Position numbers and translations under genes: made by a program. DNA of 64,000 nucleotides from DRPN01 sp964383915 (GTDB lineage Bacteria > Bacteroidota > Bacteroidia > Bacteroidales > VadinHA17), in NCBI GenBank assembly GCA_964383915.1, contig CAYLJE010000001.1, positions 1-64,000 of the forward strand, given 5' to 3'. The notes beneath the pieces are model-generated. The model was not told where the DNA came from, ran no database searches, and worked only from the letters and a program-made list of their open reading frames with translations. This document shows, one piece after another, positions 44,716-53,611 of the stretch (within the stretch, counting starts at the first letter, position 1; each line of letters begins with the position of its first letter).

Positions 44716-46809
44716 TTACCAGATTATTGCCCGTTTTTCAGGGGGCAGGTACATGGGGTCTCCGGGTTTGATATTAAAAGCTTTAAGAAAAGGCTCCAGA
44801 TTGCGCACTGGCCCGTTTACTCTGAATTTGCCCAGTGAATGAACATCTTCCTGTGTACGGCGCAGGATCTCTTTTCCTCTGATGTTCTGTGCCCATACAT
44901 GAGCGTAGGCCAGATAAAAACGCTGGTCGGGTGTAAATCCATTGATGGGAGCTATCTTTTTCCCTTTGATGGCGGTTTTGAAAGCATCATAAGAGATATT
45001 CAAACCACCCAGATCAGCAAGGTTTTCTCCCAGGGTAAGTTTCCCATTGGCATGTATCGTATCCCTTACTACAAAAGAGTCAAACTGTTTTACCAGTACA
45101 TTGGTTCTTTCCCTGAATTTTTTTGCATCTTCATCAGTCCACCAGTTATTCAGGTTTCCGTCTTTATCATAAAGACGGCCTTTGTCGTCGAATCCGTGCG
45201 TCATTTCGTGGCCGATAACCACGCCGATAGCTCCATAATTCACAGCGTCATCGGCTTTTGGATAAAAAAAAGGTGGTTGGAGGATACCTGCCGGAAAACA
45301 AATCTCATTGCGTGTGGGACTGTTGTATGCATTCACGGTTTGGGGAGTCATCAGCCACTCGTTCGGATCACGGGGTTTCCCGATCTTACTTTTCATATAA
45401 TTAAAATTAAAAGTACTCGCACGCATGACGTTTGATACATATACGCCTTTTTTAATGACCAGTTTAGAGTAATCCCTCCATTGATCCGGATATCCGATTT
45501 TTAAATTCATGGCAGCCAGTTTCTCAATGGCATTCTTTTTCGTTTGCTCACTCATCCATTCTACCTTTTTAATCCGGTTGGCAAAGGCCTTTTTAAGATT
45601 TCCTACCAGCGTAGTCATTCTATCTTTATCTTTCGGAGGAAAATATTTTTTTACGAACATTTTACCCAGTGCTTCTCCCATGGCATTATTTGTAGCGTAA
45701 ATGACCCGTTTCCAGCGGGGTTCCATTTCTTTGGTACCCTGCACAACTTTGCCATAGAAATCGAAATGAGTATTCACAAAATCTTTCCCGAGGTAAGGTG
45801 CCAGACTATTTATCAGATGCCAGGTCAGGTAAGCTTTCCAGGTATCACTGGAGGTAGTGGTAAGCAGTTGGTCAGTCTCTTTGAAAAAACCGGGTTGGGT
45901 AACGTTGATCTCACCCGGAGCAGGAAGATTAATCCCTTTAAAAAACAAAGGCCATTCCATGGCGGGACTGTTTTTTTGTAATTCCGTATAATTCATTTTG
46001 TGGTAAGTCTTCAAAGGATCCCGTCTTTCCAACCGTGTCATGGAAGCCTGTGCAAGGCCGGTTTCCAGATTCATGATCTTCCGGGCGTTGCCGGAGGCTG
46101 TTTTATTGTTATCTCCCATCAGGACAAACATCTTTGCGATATATGACAGGTATGCCTGTCTCATTTCTTTTGATCTGGCGTCTTTATTTATGTAATAATC
46201 CCGATCTGTCATTCCCAGACCTCCTTGTCCAAGATGGGCTATGACTATTTTGCTGTTTTTGGGGTCCAGGTTCCCGTAAAAATTGAACAGGACATGGATC
46301 CCGGATGCCTGTAAACGGGCAATCTCTTTTATGACATCTTGTGGACCTGAGATATGATTGATATTATTTATTTCCTCCTGCAGTGGCTTTAATCCTGTTT
46401 CCTCAATAGTAGCAGTGTCCATTCCTGAATCATAAAAATCATTGATTTTTCGTGAAACAGATCCTTTTTCCTGTGAGTGTGATGATATATCCAGAATCAA
46501 ATCCTGTAGCCGTTTATTATTTTCTTCCTGTAACTCGTCAAAAGTGCCATATCTGCTTTTGTCAGAAGGAAGCGGATGATATTTCATCCATCCCCCGTTT
46601 GCATATTGGTAGAAATTTATGGTGGGACTTACGGTGGTATCCAGATTTTCAAGGTTCAGTGCCATATCTTTTGATGTTTTATGTTCCTGCTGGCAGGAAA
46701 AGAAAAAAAATGCAGGTAAAAGAATCCAAATAAATAATAATTTATGAAAATGAAACAGAGAGCGGATAACCTTGTCCGCTCTCTTGTGATATAAAAACAA
46801 TAGTTCCAT
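44716..46809 (-). CDS. M13-family zinc metallopeptidase (neprilysin/PepO type) lipoprotein
   Basis: This endopeptidase is placed in the envelope by a lipoprotein signal ending 'FFFFSC'. I choose the ATG at 46809, 16 bases after ornithine aminotransferase, giving 697 residues; earlier in-frame ATGs lie inside the upstream gene. Zinc binding is by 'VVIGHEMTHGFDDKG' (HExxH) and the Glu of 'GENLADLGGLNISYDAF'. 'NAYNSPTRNEICFPAGIL' carries the substrate-binding NAY motif. The large N-terminal helical lobe (M13_N) starts after 'ENLDTTVSPTINFYQYANGG'. It cleaves oligopeptides of up to about 5 kDa. It is probably co-transcribed after ornithine aminotransferase. Confidence 0.94.
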   Translation of the reverse strand: MELLFLYHKRADKVIRSLFHFHKLLFIWILLPAFFFFSCQQEHKTSKDMALNLENLDTTVSPTINFYQYANGGWMKYHPLPSDKSRYGTFDELQEENNKRLQDLILDISSHSQEKGSVSRKINDFYDSGMDTATIEETGLKPLQEEINNINHISGPQDVIKEIARLQASGIHVLFNFYGNLDPKNSKIVIAHLGQGGLGMTDRDYYINKDARSKEMRQAYLSYIAKMFVLMGDNNKTASGNARKIMNLETGLAQASMTRLERRDPLKTYHKMNYTELQKNSPAMEWPLFFKGINLPAPGEINVTQPGFFKETDQLLTTTSSDTWKAYLTWHLINSLAPYLGKDFVNTHFDFYGKVVQGTKEMEPRWKRVIYATNNAMGEALGKMFVKKYFPPKDKDRMTTLVGNLKKAFANRIKKVEWMSEQTKKNAIEKLAAMNLKIGYPDQWRDYSKLVIKKGVYVSNVMRASTFNFNYMKSKIGKPRDPNEWLMTPQTVNAYNSPTRNEICFPAGILQPPFFYPKADDAVNYGAIGVVIGHEMTHGFDDKGRLYDKDGNLNNWWTDEDAKKFRERTNVLVKQFDSFVVRDTIHANGKLTLGENLADLGGLNISYDAFKTAIKGKKIAPINGFTPDQRFYLAYAHVWAQNIRGKEILRRTQEDVHSLGKFRVNGPVRNLEPFLKAFNIKPGDPMYLPPEKRAIIW

Positions 46810-46825
46810 GATAAGCTTATTTAAA

Positions 46826-48040
46826 TTATTCATATGCCTGAAATGATTTTTTAATGATATCGATGGCTTCATATAATTGTTCTTCATTGATGACCAGCGG
46901 AGGAGCAAAACGAATGATATGGTCATGTGTTGGTTTGGCAATCAAGCCGTTATCTTTCATTGTCAAACAAATATCCCAGGCTGTTTTTCCGTTTTTCGGA
47001 TGGACAACCACGGCATTTAATAATCCTTTTCCCCGTACCAGTTCAATCATATCCGATTGGATACCGGACATTTCTTTTCGGAATATTTCTCCGAGACGGT
47101 ATGCATTTTCAGCAAGTTTTTCTTCTTTTATTACTTCCAGGGCAGCCACAGCCACACGGGCAGCCAGCGGATTCCCTCCAAAAGTAGAACCATGTTCACC
47201 GGGAAGAATCGTTAGCATAATTTCATCGTCAGCCAGTACGGCAGAAATAGGATAAACACCTCCTGACAGTGCTTTCCCGAGTATCAGCATGTCCGGTCGT
47301 ACTCCTTCGTAGTCCGAGGCAAGTAATTTCCCTGTGCGGGCAAGGCCTGTCTGGACCTCATCAGCAATAAACAATACATGGTATTTTTTACACAGGTCAT
47401 AAGCTTTTTTAAGGTACCCTTCATCCGGCACATACACCCCTGCTTCTCCCTGTATCGGTTCGACAAGGAATCCGGCAATGTTGGGATCCGATGCCAGTGT
47501 TTTTTCCAGTGCATCCAGATCGTTATAAGGGATGATCGTGAAACCGGGGGTGTACGGACCAAAATCATCCCGGGCTGTCGGATCGGTGGACATGGAAATG
47601 ATGGTGATTGTACGGCCATGGAAATTTCCTTCACAGGCAATGATTTTTGCCTCGTTCTCCGGAATTCCTTTTACTTTATAAGCCCATTTGCGACAGAGTT
47701 TCAGTGCTGTCTCATCTCCCTCTGCACCGGTGTTCATCGGGAGAATTTTGTCATATCCAAAATATTCCGTGATGTATTTTTCATATTCCCCCAGGGCACT
47801 ATTGTAAAAAGCGCGGGAGGTAAGCGTCAGCTTATGTGCCTGTTCTGTTAAAGCTCCTACAATCTTTGGATGACAGTGACCCTGGTTTACTGCTGAATAA
47901 GCCGACAGGAAATCAAAATATCGTTTTCCTTCCACATCCCAGACATAAACACCTTCCCCCCGGTCTAAAACAACCGGCAGAGGATGATAGTTATGTGCCC
48001 CATACTTATCTTCCTGGTTGATGTAATCCTGTGTTGTCAT
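46826..48040 (-). CDS. rocD: Ornithine aminotransferase
   Basis: This PLP-dependent class III aminotransferase converts ornithine and 2-oxoglutarate to glutamate semialdehyde and glutamate. The 404 residues fit OAT. The start 'DYINQEDKYGAHNYHPLPVV' and 'SAYSAVNQGHCHPKIV' are typical of ornithine aminotransferase. 'LFIADEVQTGLARTGK' contains the PLP-contacting Asp. The Schiff-base Lys is in 'LILGKALSGGVYPISA', and 'STFGGNPLAARVAVAAL' follows. It links arginine/ornithine degradation to proline or glutamate. No other arginine genes are near. Confidence 0.94.
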   Translation of the reverse strand: MTTQDYINQEDKYGAHNYHPLPVVLDRGEGVYVWDVEGKRYFDFLSAYSAVNQGHCHPKIVGALTEQAHKLTLTSRAFYNSALGEYEKYITEYFGYDKILPMNTGAEGDETALKLCRKWAYKVKGIPENEAKIIACEGNFHGRTITIISMSTDPTARDDFGPYTPGFTIIPYNDLDALEKTLASDPNIAGFLVEPIQGEAGVYVPDEGYLKKAYDLCKKYHVLFIADEVQTGLARTGKLLASDYEGVRPDMLILGKALSGGVYPISAVLADDEIMLTILPGEHGSTFGGNPLAARVAVAALEVIKEEKLAENAYRLGEIFRKEMSGIQSDMIELVRGKGLLNAVVVHPKNGKTAWDICLTMKDNGLIAKPTHDHIIRFAPPLVINEEQLYEAIDIIKKSFQAYE

Positions 48041-48232
48041 ATCTTTTTCTTTTTTCAGTTAATAAATAATTTTTAATTATGATAAATATTCATATTCTTT
48101 GTAAACAGAGTGTAAAAGTAACATAAAAAAAATTTTCCGAGGAAACAAAACGGTTAAAAATATTTATTTTAAGAATAAGATCATTTAATCTTGCTATATT
48201 CCGGGTACCCATTTAAATTATATTATTTAATC

Positions 48233-48547
48233 ATGAAACCAGATCATAAAATTATTGACGTTTTAGCTGACCGGTGGAGTCCGGTAGCTTTTTCAGACCG
48301 TGTGCCGGAAGGGGAAATTCTTCAATAGCTTTTTGAAGCAGTCCGTTGGGCCCCCTCTGCCTTTAATGAACAGCCCTGGCGTTTTATATATGCTTGTCGC
48401 GGAGATCAGGCTTATGAAGCATTCCTCGAATGCCTCGTTCCCGGAAACAGGGAATGGGCACATTTTGCTCCTGTACTGATGATCGTTTTTGTATTTTGTC
48501 AGAACCCTACAGAAAATTTAAGATTGATTCTTCTGGATGTGAGGTAA
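48233..48547 (+). pseudogene. Nitroreductase-family pseudogene (amber stop, 3' truncated)
   Basis: Translated from the ATG at 48233, the frame encodes a recognisable nitroreductase N terminus: 'VLADRWSPVAFSDRVPEG', a TAG stop at 48326-48328, then 'LFEAVRWAPSAFNEQPWRF' (the FMN-binding start of the family) and 'WAHFAPVLMIVFVFCQ'. The homology fades near 48510 where the tail of the convergent TonB-dependent receptor gene begins, so about half the protein is missing. An intact relative would have about 190-200 residues and reduce nitro compounds, quinones or flavins. This fills most of the otherwise gene-free stretch 48041-48498. Both an internal stop and a truncation argue for a dead gene. Confidence 0.85.
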
Positions 48548-50955
48548 TTGGGGACGGCATAGTAGCCGGTCTCATGGGAGAGGTTATTGACTGTATTTAC
48601 CCATAGATAAGAAATCGTATTATTGTTCCCGAAAAGATTGAAGATATCCAGCCCCAGCCGCATGGAACGGACGTGTTTGCTTAGATTTTTGTTTTCACCT
48701 GTTTTGGTTTTTACAAAATCTTTGGAAAACCCGATGTCCACCCTTTTGTAAGAAGGCATCCTGAAAAACAAGTCATAGCGGTCGGTATTGGGAGGCCGGA
48801 CGGGCATGCCTGTTGTATAGAACATGGTCAGGTGCATACGGAAAGAGGGATTATTGGGGAAATAATCTTGAAAGGAAAGTCCGAAGTTGATCAACTGGTC
48901 TGTCGGCCTGGGGTAACATCCCGGATAAATGACCTGGTCGTTTTTATCTGTATAAGAGTCATTAGCAACATCTTCGCAGGTATGCATCAGGGACAGACTG
49001 GCCCAGGAATCAACGCCTTTCACAAACTCTCCGTTGATTTTCATATCCAGGCCGTAAGCTCTCCCGTGTGCTTCATTCTCTCCCGTATAATCCAGTCTTA
49101 CATTTTCCAGAAAGTAGGGAATCAGATTTTTCATACCTTTGAAATAGGCTTCTGCACTCCATAGAAAAGGCCGGTTCCACGCCATAAAATGATAATCACT
49201 CCCTGCTACCAGATGCCATGATTGTTGTGCTTTAATATCCGGATTAATACTTCCGTTTAGTCGTCTTGCTTCTTTATATAGGGGTGGTTGATCATAGAAA
49301 CCGCCGGCCAGATGATAGGACCAGGGAGAGAAGGGACTTCTTCTGAAAGTGAAGATAATACGCGGGCTTAAAAGTATTTGCCGGTTAAATCCCCAGTAAT
49401 GAATACGTATGCCTGCCTGTATTCTGAAGACGGCACTGTCCAGTCGCCAGGTACGCTGGTCTTCTGCAAAACCTGTAAGGCGGAGGGAGGTTATCCTGTT
49501 AACAGCGACGGTGGTCTTGAAAAGACGGACCGTATTTCCGTCGTAGGGGAGAGAGTAACCGGCTGAATCCCGCAATGTCCATTCCCGGACATGATCTCCG
49601 AAATGTTCGTATCTGACAGTGGTTCCCCATTGCAGTAAATGTTTCCTTACACGATAAAATCCCAGGTATCTTGCCGAATAGATTCTGCCATCCAGTTTAT
49701 TACGGGCATGTTGAAGAAAGCTCCCGATGCCAATATTCATGATGCTGTCTCCGAATGTTTCAGAACCCAGTCTTTTATCCAGTGCATTAAGAGAATAATA
49801 GCCGTGAATGTCATAATTTTCTTGTTCCAGCGTTTGAAATGCCGAAAGGATACATTTCATTCTCACATCGGAAGACGGGTGATAATTGAGGGTAAGAGCG
49901 CCCAGGTAAGTGTCGAAGGCATCTTTTTCCTGTCCCTCATAATAAACGAACAAAGCCACGGCATTCTGTACGGTTCCAAAAGATGTTCGCCGGTTGGCCG
50001 GAACAAAACGATATTTGTTCAGGGAAATGTTTCCCAATGCTTCCAGGGATACCTTCCTGCTTACAGTATAGGTGAGCAACGTCTGAAAATCTCCGAAAAG
50101 CGGTTTATATTCTCCTTTGGTGTCCAGTGAATTTAGCAGGTAGCTGTTGGTTTTTAAACGACTGCCTATAAGATAAGTTCCTTTGCTGTTGTGGGTTCTG
50201 CCCTCCAGGTGAGCAGTAGCTCCAAGCAGGCTTACAGAAACCGATCCTTTAAAAAACTCCGGGGTTTTATAGGTGATATCCAGTACGGAAGACATCCGAT
50301 CTCCGTAACGTGCAGGGAAGCCACCGGCAGAAAATTTTACCCTTTTCACCAGATCCGGATTGATGATACTCAGACCTTCCTGTTTGCCCGACCGGATAAG
50401 AAAAGGACGGTATATCTCAATATCATTGATATAGACCAGGTTCTCATCAAAGTTTCCTCCTCTGACCGAATATTGTGAACTTAGTTCATTTCGTGAGCTT
50501 ACGCCAGGGAGTGTTTTTACCAGTGTCTCCAGGTTACCGGTGGGGGAAGGCAGGCTATTAAGGTCTTTGATGTCCACCTGCCGCATGGTCCCTTCTTCAG
50601 GGTGTGTGACCTGGATATCTACCTCCCTGATTGCATTTACAGAAGGGTATAACACAACTGTGAGTTGTACCTGCTGATTTTTTCCGATAAAAATTTTCTT
50701 ACTGACCGGCTTAAACCCGACAGATGAGAATACCACATAAACCGAGTCCCCCGGAGGAACAGACAGGAAAAATGAACCCTGGTTGTCTGTGATGGTCCCT
50801 TCCCTGGCATCCTTAAGATGAACGTGTACGCTGGATAAAGGTATTTTGTCGGGATCTATGACCTTCCCGCCAACGCCCGTGTTTTTCTGAGCATACCCTG
50901 AGACAGCGCATAGAAAAAACACAATGGCAAATAAAAATGAGAGTGGGTTATGCAT
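48499..50955 (-). CDS. TonB-dependent outer-membrane receptor with carboxypeptidase-like N-terminal domain
   Basis: This active-transport barrel has 818 residues and a signal peptide (about residues 1-22). A carboxypeptidase-regulatory-like domain spans about 26-110 ('GKVIDPDKIPLSSVHVHLKD', 'DNQGSFFLSVPPGD'). The plug spans about 130-230 ('LETLVKTLPGVSSRNELSSQ', 'YSVRGGNFDENLVYINDIEI'). A 22-strand barrel follows ('RYGDRMSSVLDITYK') and ends in 'RRINLKFSVGF'. At about 820 residues and without a SusD partner, it resembles the metal/siderophore or general receptors of Bacteroidota rather than SusC. The ligand is unknown. Confidence 0.9.
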   Translation of the reverse strand: MHNPLSFLFAIVFFLCAVSGYAQKNTGVGGKVIDPDKIPLSSVHVHLKDAREGTITDNQGSFFLSVPPGDSVYVVFSSVGFKPVSKKIFIGKNQQVQLTVVLYPSVNAIREVDIQVTHPEEGTMRQVDIKDLNSLPSPTGNLETLVKTLPGVSSRNELSSQYSVRGGNFDENLVYINDIEIYRPFLIRSGKQEGLSIINPDLVKRVKFSAGGFPARYGDRMSSVLDITYKTPEFFKGSVSVSLLGATAHLEGRTHNSKGTYLIGSRLKTNSYLLNSLDTKGEYKPLFGDFQTLLTYTVSRKVSLEALGNISLNKYRFVPANRRTSFGTVQNAVALFVYYEGQEKDAFDTYLGALTLNYHPSSDVRMKCILSAFQTLEQENYDIHGYYSLNALDKRLGSETFGDSIMNIGIGSFLQHARNKLDGRIYSARYLGFYRVRKHLLQWGTTVRYEHFGDHVREWTLRDSAGYSLPYDGNTVRLFKTTVAVNRITSLRLTGFAEDQRTWRLDSAVFRIQAGIRIHYWGFNRQILLSPRIIFTFRRSPFSPWSYHLAGGFYDQPPLYKEARRLNGSINPDIKAQQSWHLVAGSDYHFMAWNRPFLWSAEAYFKGMKNLIPYFLENVRLDYTGENEAHGRAYGLDMKINGEFVKGVDSWASLSLMHTCEDVANDSYTDKNDQVIYPGCYPRPTDQLINFGLSFQDYFPNNPSFRMHLTMFYTTGMPVRPPNTDRYDLFFRMPSYKRVDIGFSKDFVKTKTGENKNLSKHVRSMRLGLDIFNLFGNNNTISYLWVNTVNNLSHETGYYAVPNYLTSRRINLKFSVGF

Positions 50956-51088
50956 AAAAAATTGCTTATTCAGGTTATCAAAATAAACTGTTTTTTTCTG
51001 TTTTCATTGTTAAATCACGGGTAATTTTAACAGGATGACTGTTAATTATCCAAAAATAGGTATTTTTATACTGAAAAATCAAAAGATC

Positions 51089-51502
51089 ATGATTCATCAG
51101 ATACAATTCACGTTGCCCCCGTTTCCCAAAGGATATCATCTGGTTACTTCACTAATCATGGGAAAGGTAGGGACATTGCCGGCTGCAGGGGTGATGCATG
51201 TTTTTATTCAACATACTTCTGCCGGACTTACCCTGAATGAAAATGCAGATCCTTCGGTGCGGGGAGATTTTGAGACATTTATGAATGATCTGGTACCGGA
51301 AGATTACCCTCACTATGTCCATACTTATGAAGGACGTGATGATATGCCTGCCCACCTTAAGTCGTCACTCATCGGTTCTTCTGTATCCATTCCCATTACC
51401 AATCACAGGATGAATCTGGGTACCTGGCAGGGTATTTATCTATGTGAATTCAGACGTCATGGGGGGAACCGGCGTATTGTGGTAACGATAATAGGGGAGT
51501 AA
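51089..51502 (+). CDS. YjbQ/UPF0047-family protein
   Basis: This small soluble protein of 137 residues starts at 51089 ('MIHQIQFTLPPF'), which matches the family length; an upstream ATG at 51035 would add 18 unlikely residues. Family marks are 'GVMHVFIQHTSAGLTLNENA', 'HLKSSLIGSSVSIPI' and 'GTWQGIYLCEFRRHGGNRR'. Some homologues have thiamine-phosphate synthase activity in vitro ('secondary thiamine-phosphate synthase'), but the physiological role is unclear. It is divergent from the TonB receptor gene and convergent with buk. Confidence 0.93.
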   Translation: MIHQIQFTLPPFPKGYHLVTSLIMGKVGTLPAAGVMHVFIQHTSAGLTLNENADPSVRGDFETFMNDLVPEDYPHYVHTYEGRDDMPAHLKSSLIGSSVSIPITNHRMNLGTWQGIYLCEFRRHGGNRRIVVTIIGE

Positions 51503-51574
51503 GGTTTGGCTGTATTACCCACTTATTTTGCTGTTTTGCACCGAACGTCAGAGCCTAAAATATAGACTCTTTTA

Positions 51575-51590
51575 CCTGCCGTCAGGCAGG
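51575..51590. repeat. REP-like palindrome cctgcc-gtca-ggcagg
   Basis: A perfect six-base-pair GC hairpin with loop gtca lies between the convergent yjbQ-type and buk genes. It has no T run on either side, so it is not a classic terminator. Such short GC palindromes recur between genes in many Bacteroidota genomes, which suggests a repetitive extragenic element. Confidence 0.5.
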
Positions 51591-51597
51591 CCACCCT

Positions 51598-52677
51598 TCA
51601 TTCATAAACCTTACATTCCTTTTCGCCTCTAAGTACCTGTAGTGCATTCATAGCCAATGCTTTCATTTCATCTTCACCGGGGAAAACCACCACCCGTGCA
51701 ATATGGGCTACCATCACTTTGATGTAATCAACAATTCTGTCATTAAATGCCAGTCCTCCGGTAATAAGAATAGCATCTACTTCTCCTTTTAAGACAGCGC
51801 TCAGGGCTCCGATCTCTTTGCTTACCTGATAAGCCAAAGCATCCAAAAGAAAAGCGGCTTTCTTATTTCCCTCTTCTGACATAAGGTTGATTTTGTAAAC
51901 ATCATTTGTCCCCATGTAGGCTACAAGTCCACCTTTACCGGTAATCATCTTCTTTACATCATCCAGTGTATATTTCCCGCTGAAGCAGAGTCTGGCCAGA
52001 TCACCCATAGGAAGGGTACCCGAACGTTCCGGAGAAAAAGGGCCATCACCATCAAGTCCCTGATTTACATCAATAACACGTCCTTTCCGATGGGCTCCTA
52101 CGGTGATGCCACCTCCCAGATGTGCGACAATCAGGTTTATTTCTTCATATTCTTTTCCGATTTGTTGTGCATATGCTCGCGAGATTGCCTTGTGGTTAAG
52201 GGCATGAAAAATCGAACATCTTTCAAAAAGGGGATGTCCTGACACACGGGCGATATCCTGTAATTCATCCACCACCACAGGGTCAGCGATAAAAGCACGA
52301 GCTCCCGGCAGGGAATGGGCAATATCATCCGCAATCAATCCCCCCAGGTTGCTGGCATGTTCTCCCATCACCCCTTTGATCAGGTCCCTTTTCATTGCCT
52401 CATTTACCTCATACACCCCTGATTCAACCGGTTTGATCATGCCACCCCTGCCGATGACTGCCGTTATTTCATTGATCTTTTCGTGGGATTTTCTTAATTC
52501 GTTTAGTATGATCTCTCTACGGAACTCAAATTGGTCGGTAATCCGCCGGAAATGTGCCAGTTCCTCCGGCGAATGACGAATGGTCTCTACCAACCGTGGT
52601 TTTATTTCACGGTACACAGCAATCTTCGTGGAGGTTGATCCAGGATTAATTACTAAGATTCTATGTACCTGCATCAT
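51598..52677 (-). CDS. buk: Butyrate kinase
   Basis: This acyl kinase forms ATP from butyryl phosphate (or isobutyryl/branched acyl phosphates) and ADP. The 359 residues fit. The ASKHA phosphate loop is 'RILVINPGSTSTKIAVY', 'GGGITVGAHRKGRVIDVNQG' and 'GLDGDGPFSPERSGTLP' are diagnostic of Buk, and 'ILITGGLAFNDRIVDYI' is the adenosine site. It is the last gene of pta-hbd-ackA-ptb-buk, 28 bases after ptb. Confidence 0.96.
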   Translation of the reverse strand: MMQVHRILVINPGSTSTKIAVYREIKPRLVETIRHSPEELAHFRRITDQFEFRREIILNELRKSHEKINEITAVIGRGGMIKPVESGVYEVNEAMKRDLIKGVMGEHASNLGGLIADDIAHSLPGARAFIADPVVVDELQDIARVSGHPLFERCSIFHALNHKAISRAYAQQIGKEYEEINLIVAHLGGGITVGAHRKGRVIDVNQGLDGDGPFSPERSGTLPMGDLARLCFSGKYTLDDVKKMITGKGGLVAYMGTNDVYKINLMSEEGNKKAAFLLDALAYQVSKEIGALSAVLKGEVDAILITGGLAFNDRIVDYIKVMVAHIARVVVFPGEDEMKALAMNALQVLRGEKECKVYE

Positions 52678-52705
52678 TATTTATTCATTAAACAAACAGT
52701 TTATA

Positions 52706-53611
52706 TTACCGCTCAGAGATCAGGGCACCCAAGGCTATGGAGAATAACTTTGTTTCCTGCGTATCCCCCCGTGAAGAAAGTATTACCGGCACTCTGGCTC
52801 CGGCAACAATAGCTGCCGTTGTTCCTTTCAGTAATTTTGTGTGGCACTTATAGAAGACGTTCCCTGATTCTATATTGGGAAATAATAAACAATCGGCTTC
52901 TCCTGCCACCATAGACCTGATCTTTTTAATTTCGGCACTTTCCTTGTCCAGTGCCACATCCAGAGCCAACGGTCCATCTACATAAGCCTTTTTAATCTGT
53001 CCACGTTCAGCCATTTTGGCAAGAATAGCAGCATCAACGCAGGCTTCCATACCTGAAAGGACCTGTTCGGTAGCCGCAATGACAGCCACCCGGGGTGTTT
53101 CTACACCCAGTGTTTCAGCCACTTCAACTAAATGTTCCAGGATTATTTTTTTTTCTTTTAAATCCGGATTGGGAATAATAGCTACATCTCCAATCACCAG
53201 CAGTTTATGGTAGCTGACCGGTTCTAAGACAGCTACATGGGTAAGTAATGAGCCATGTGAAACAAGGCCGGTTTCCTTGTTTAAGATAGCCCGCATATAC
53301 TGGTCTGTGCTGACCGTTCCTTTCATGATCAGGTCCCCTTTTCCTTCCCGGATCATGGCCACAGCACGATTAGTTGCCTTTATGGCATCCGGTTCGTGGA
53401 AAATCTCGAACAGGGTTTCCGGCCATCCTTCTTTTTTACATATTTTTTTTATCTCCTGCCGGTCACCCACCAGGATGCCATTAACAATACCTTTTTTTAC
53501 GGCGGAAGCCACTGCACCAATGGTATGGGCATCCCTTGCATAGGCTACAACGACATTTTTTGCCGGGACCTTTCCGAGGGCTTCGAACATATCTTCAAGT
53601 TTTCGAATCAT
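52706..53611 (-). CDS. ptb: Phosphate butyryltransferase
   Basis: This PTA/PTB-family enzyme converts butyryl-CoA and phosphate to butyryl phosphate and CoA, supplying Buk. The 301 residues match Ptb and are shorter than Pta. Marks are 'VVAYARDAHTIGAVASAVKK', 'DLIMKGTVSTDQYMRAIL' and 'DCLLFPNIESGNVFYKCHTK'. Its start overlaps the ackA stop by ATGA at 53608-53611, so the two are translationally coupled. The acyl chain could also be branched. Confidence 0.94.
   Translation of the reverse strand: MIRKLEDMFEALGKVPAKNVVVAYARDAHTIGAVASAVKKGIVNGILVGDRQEIKKICKKEGWPETLFEIFHEPDAIKATNRAVAMIREGKGDLIMKGTVSTDQYMRAILNKETGLVSHGSLLTHVAVLEPVSYHKLLVIGDVAIIPNPDLKEKKIILEHLVEVAETLGVETPRVAVIAATEQVLSGMEACVDAAILAKMAERGQIKKAYVDGPLALDVALDKESAEIKKIRSMVAGEADCLLFPNIESGNVFYKCHTKLLKGTTAAIVAGARVPVILSSRGDTQETKLFSIALGALISER

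Noticed and set aside
44839..45435. Open frame of 198 codons antisense to the M13 peptidase gene
   Set aside because: It covers the zinc-site region of the peptidase on the other strand and has no recognisable domain.
48326..48328. In-frame TAG in the nitroreductase frame as a recoded (pyrrolysine) codon
   Set aside because: The gene is also truncated at its 3' end and no recoding signal or pyl gene is seen, so a pseudogene is simpler.
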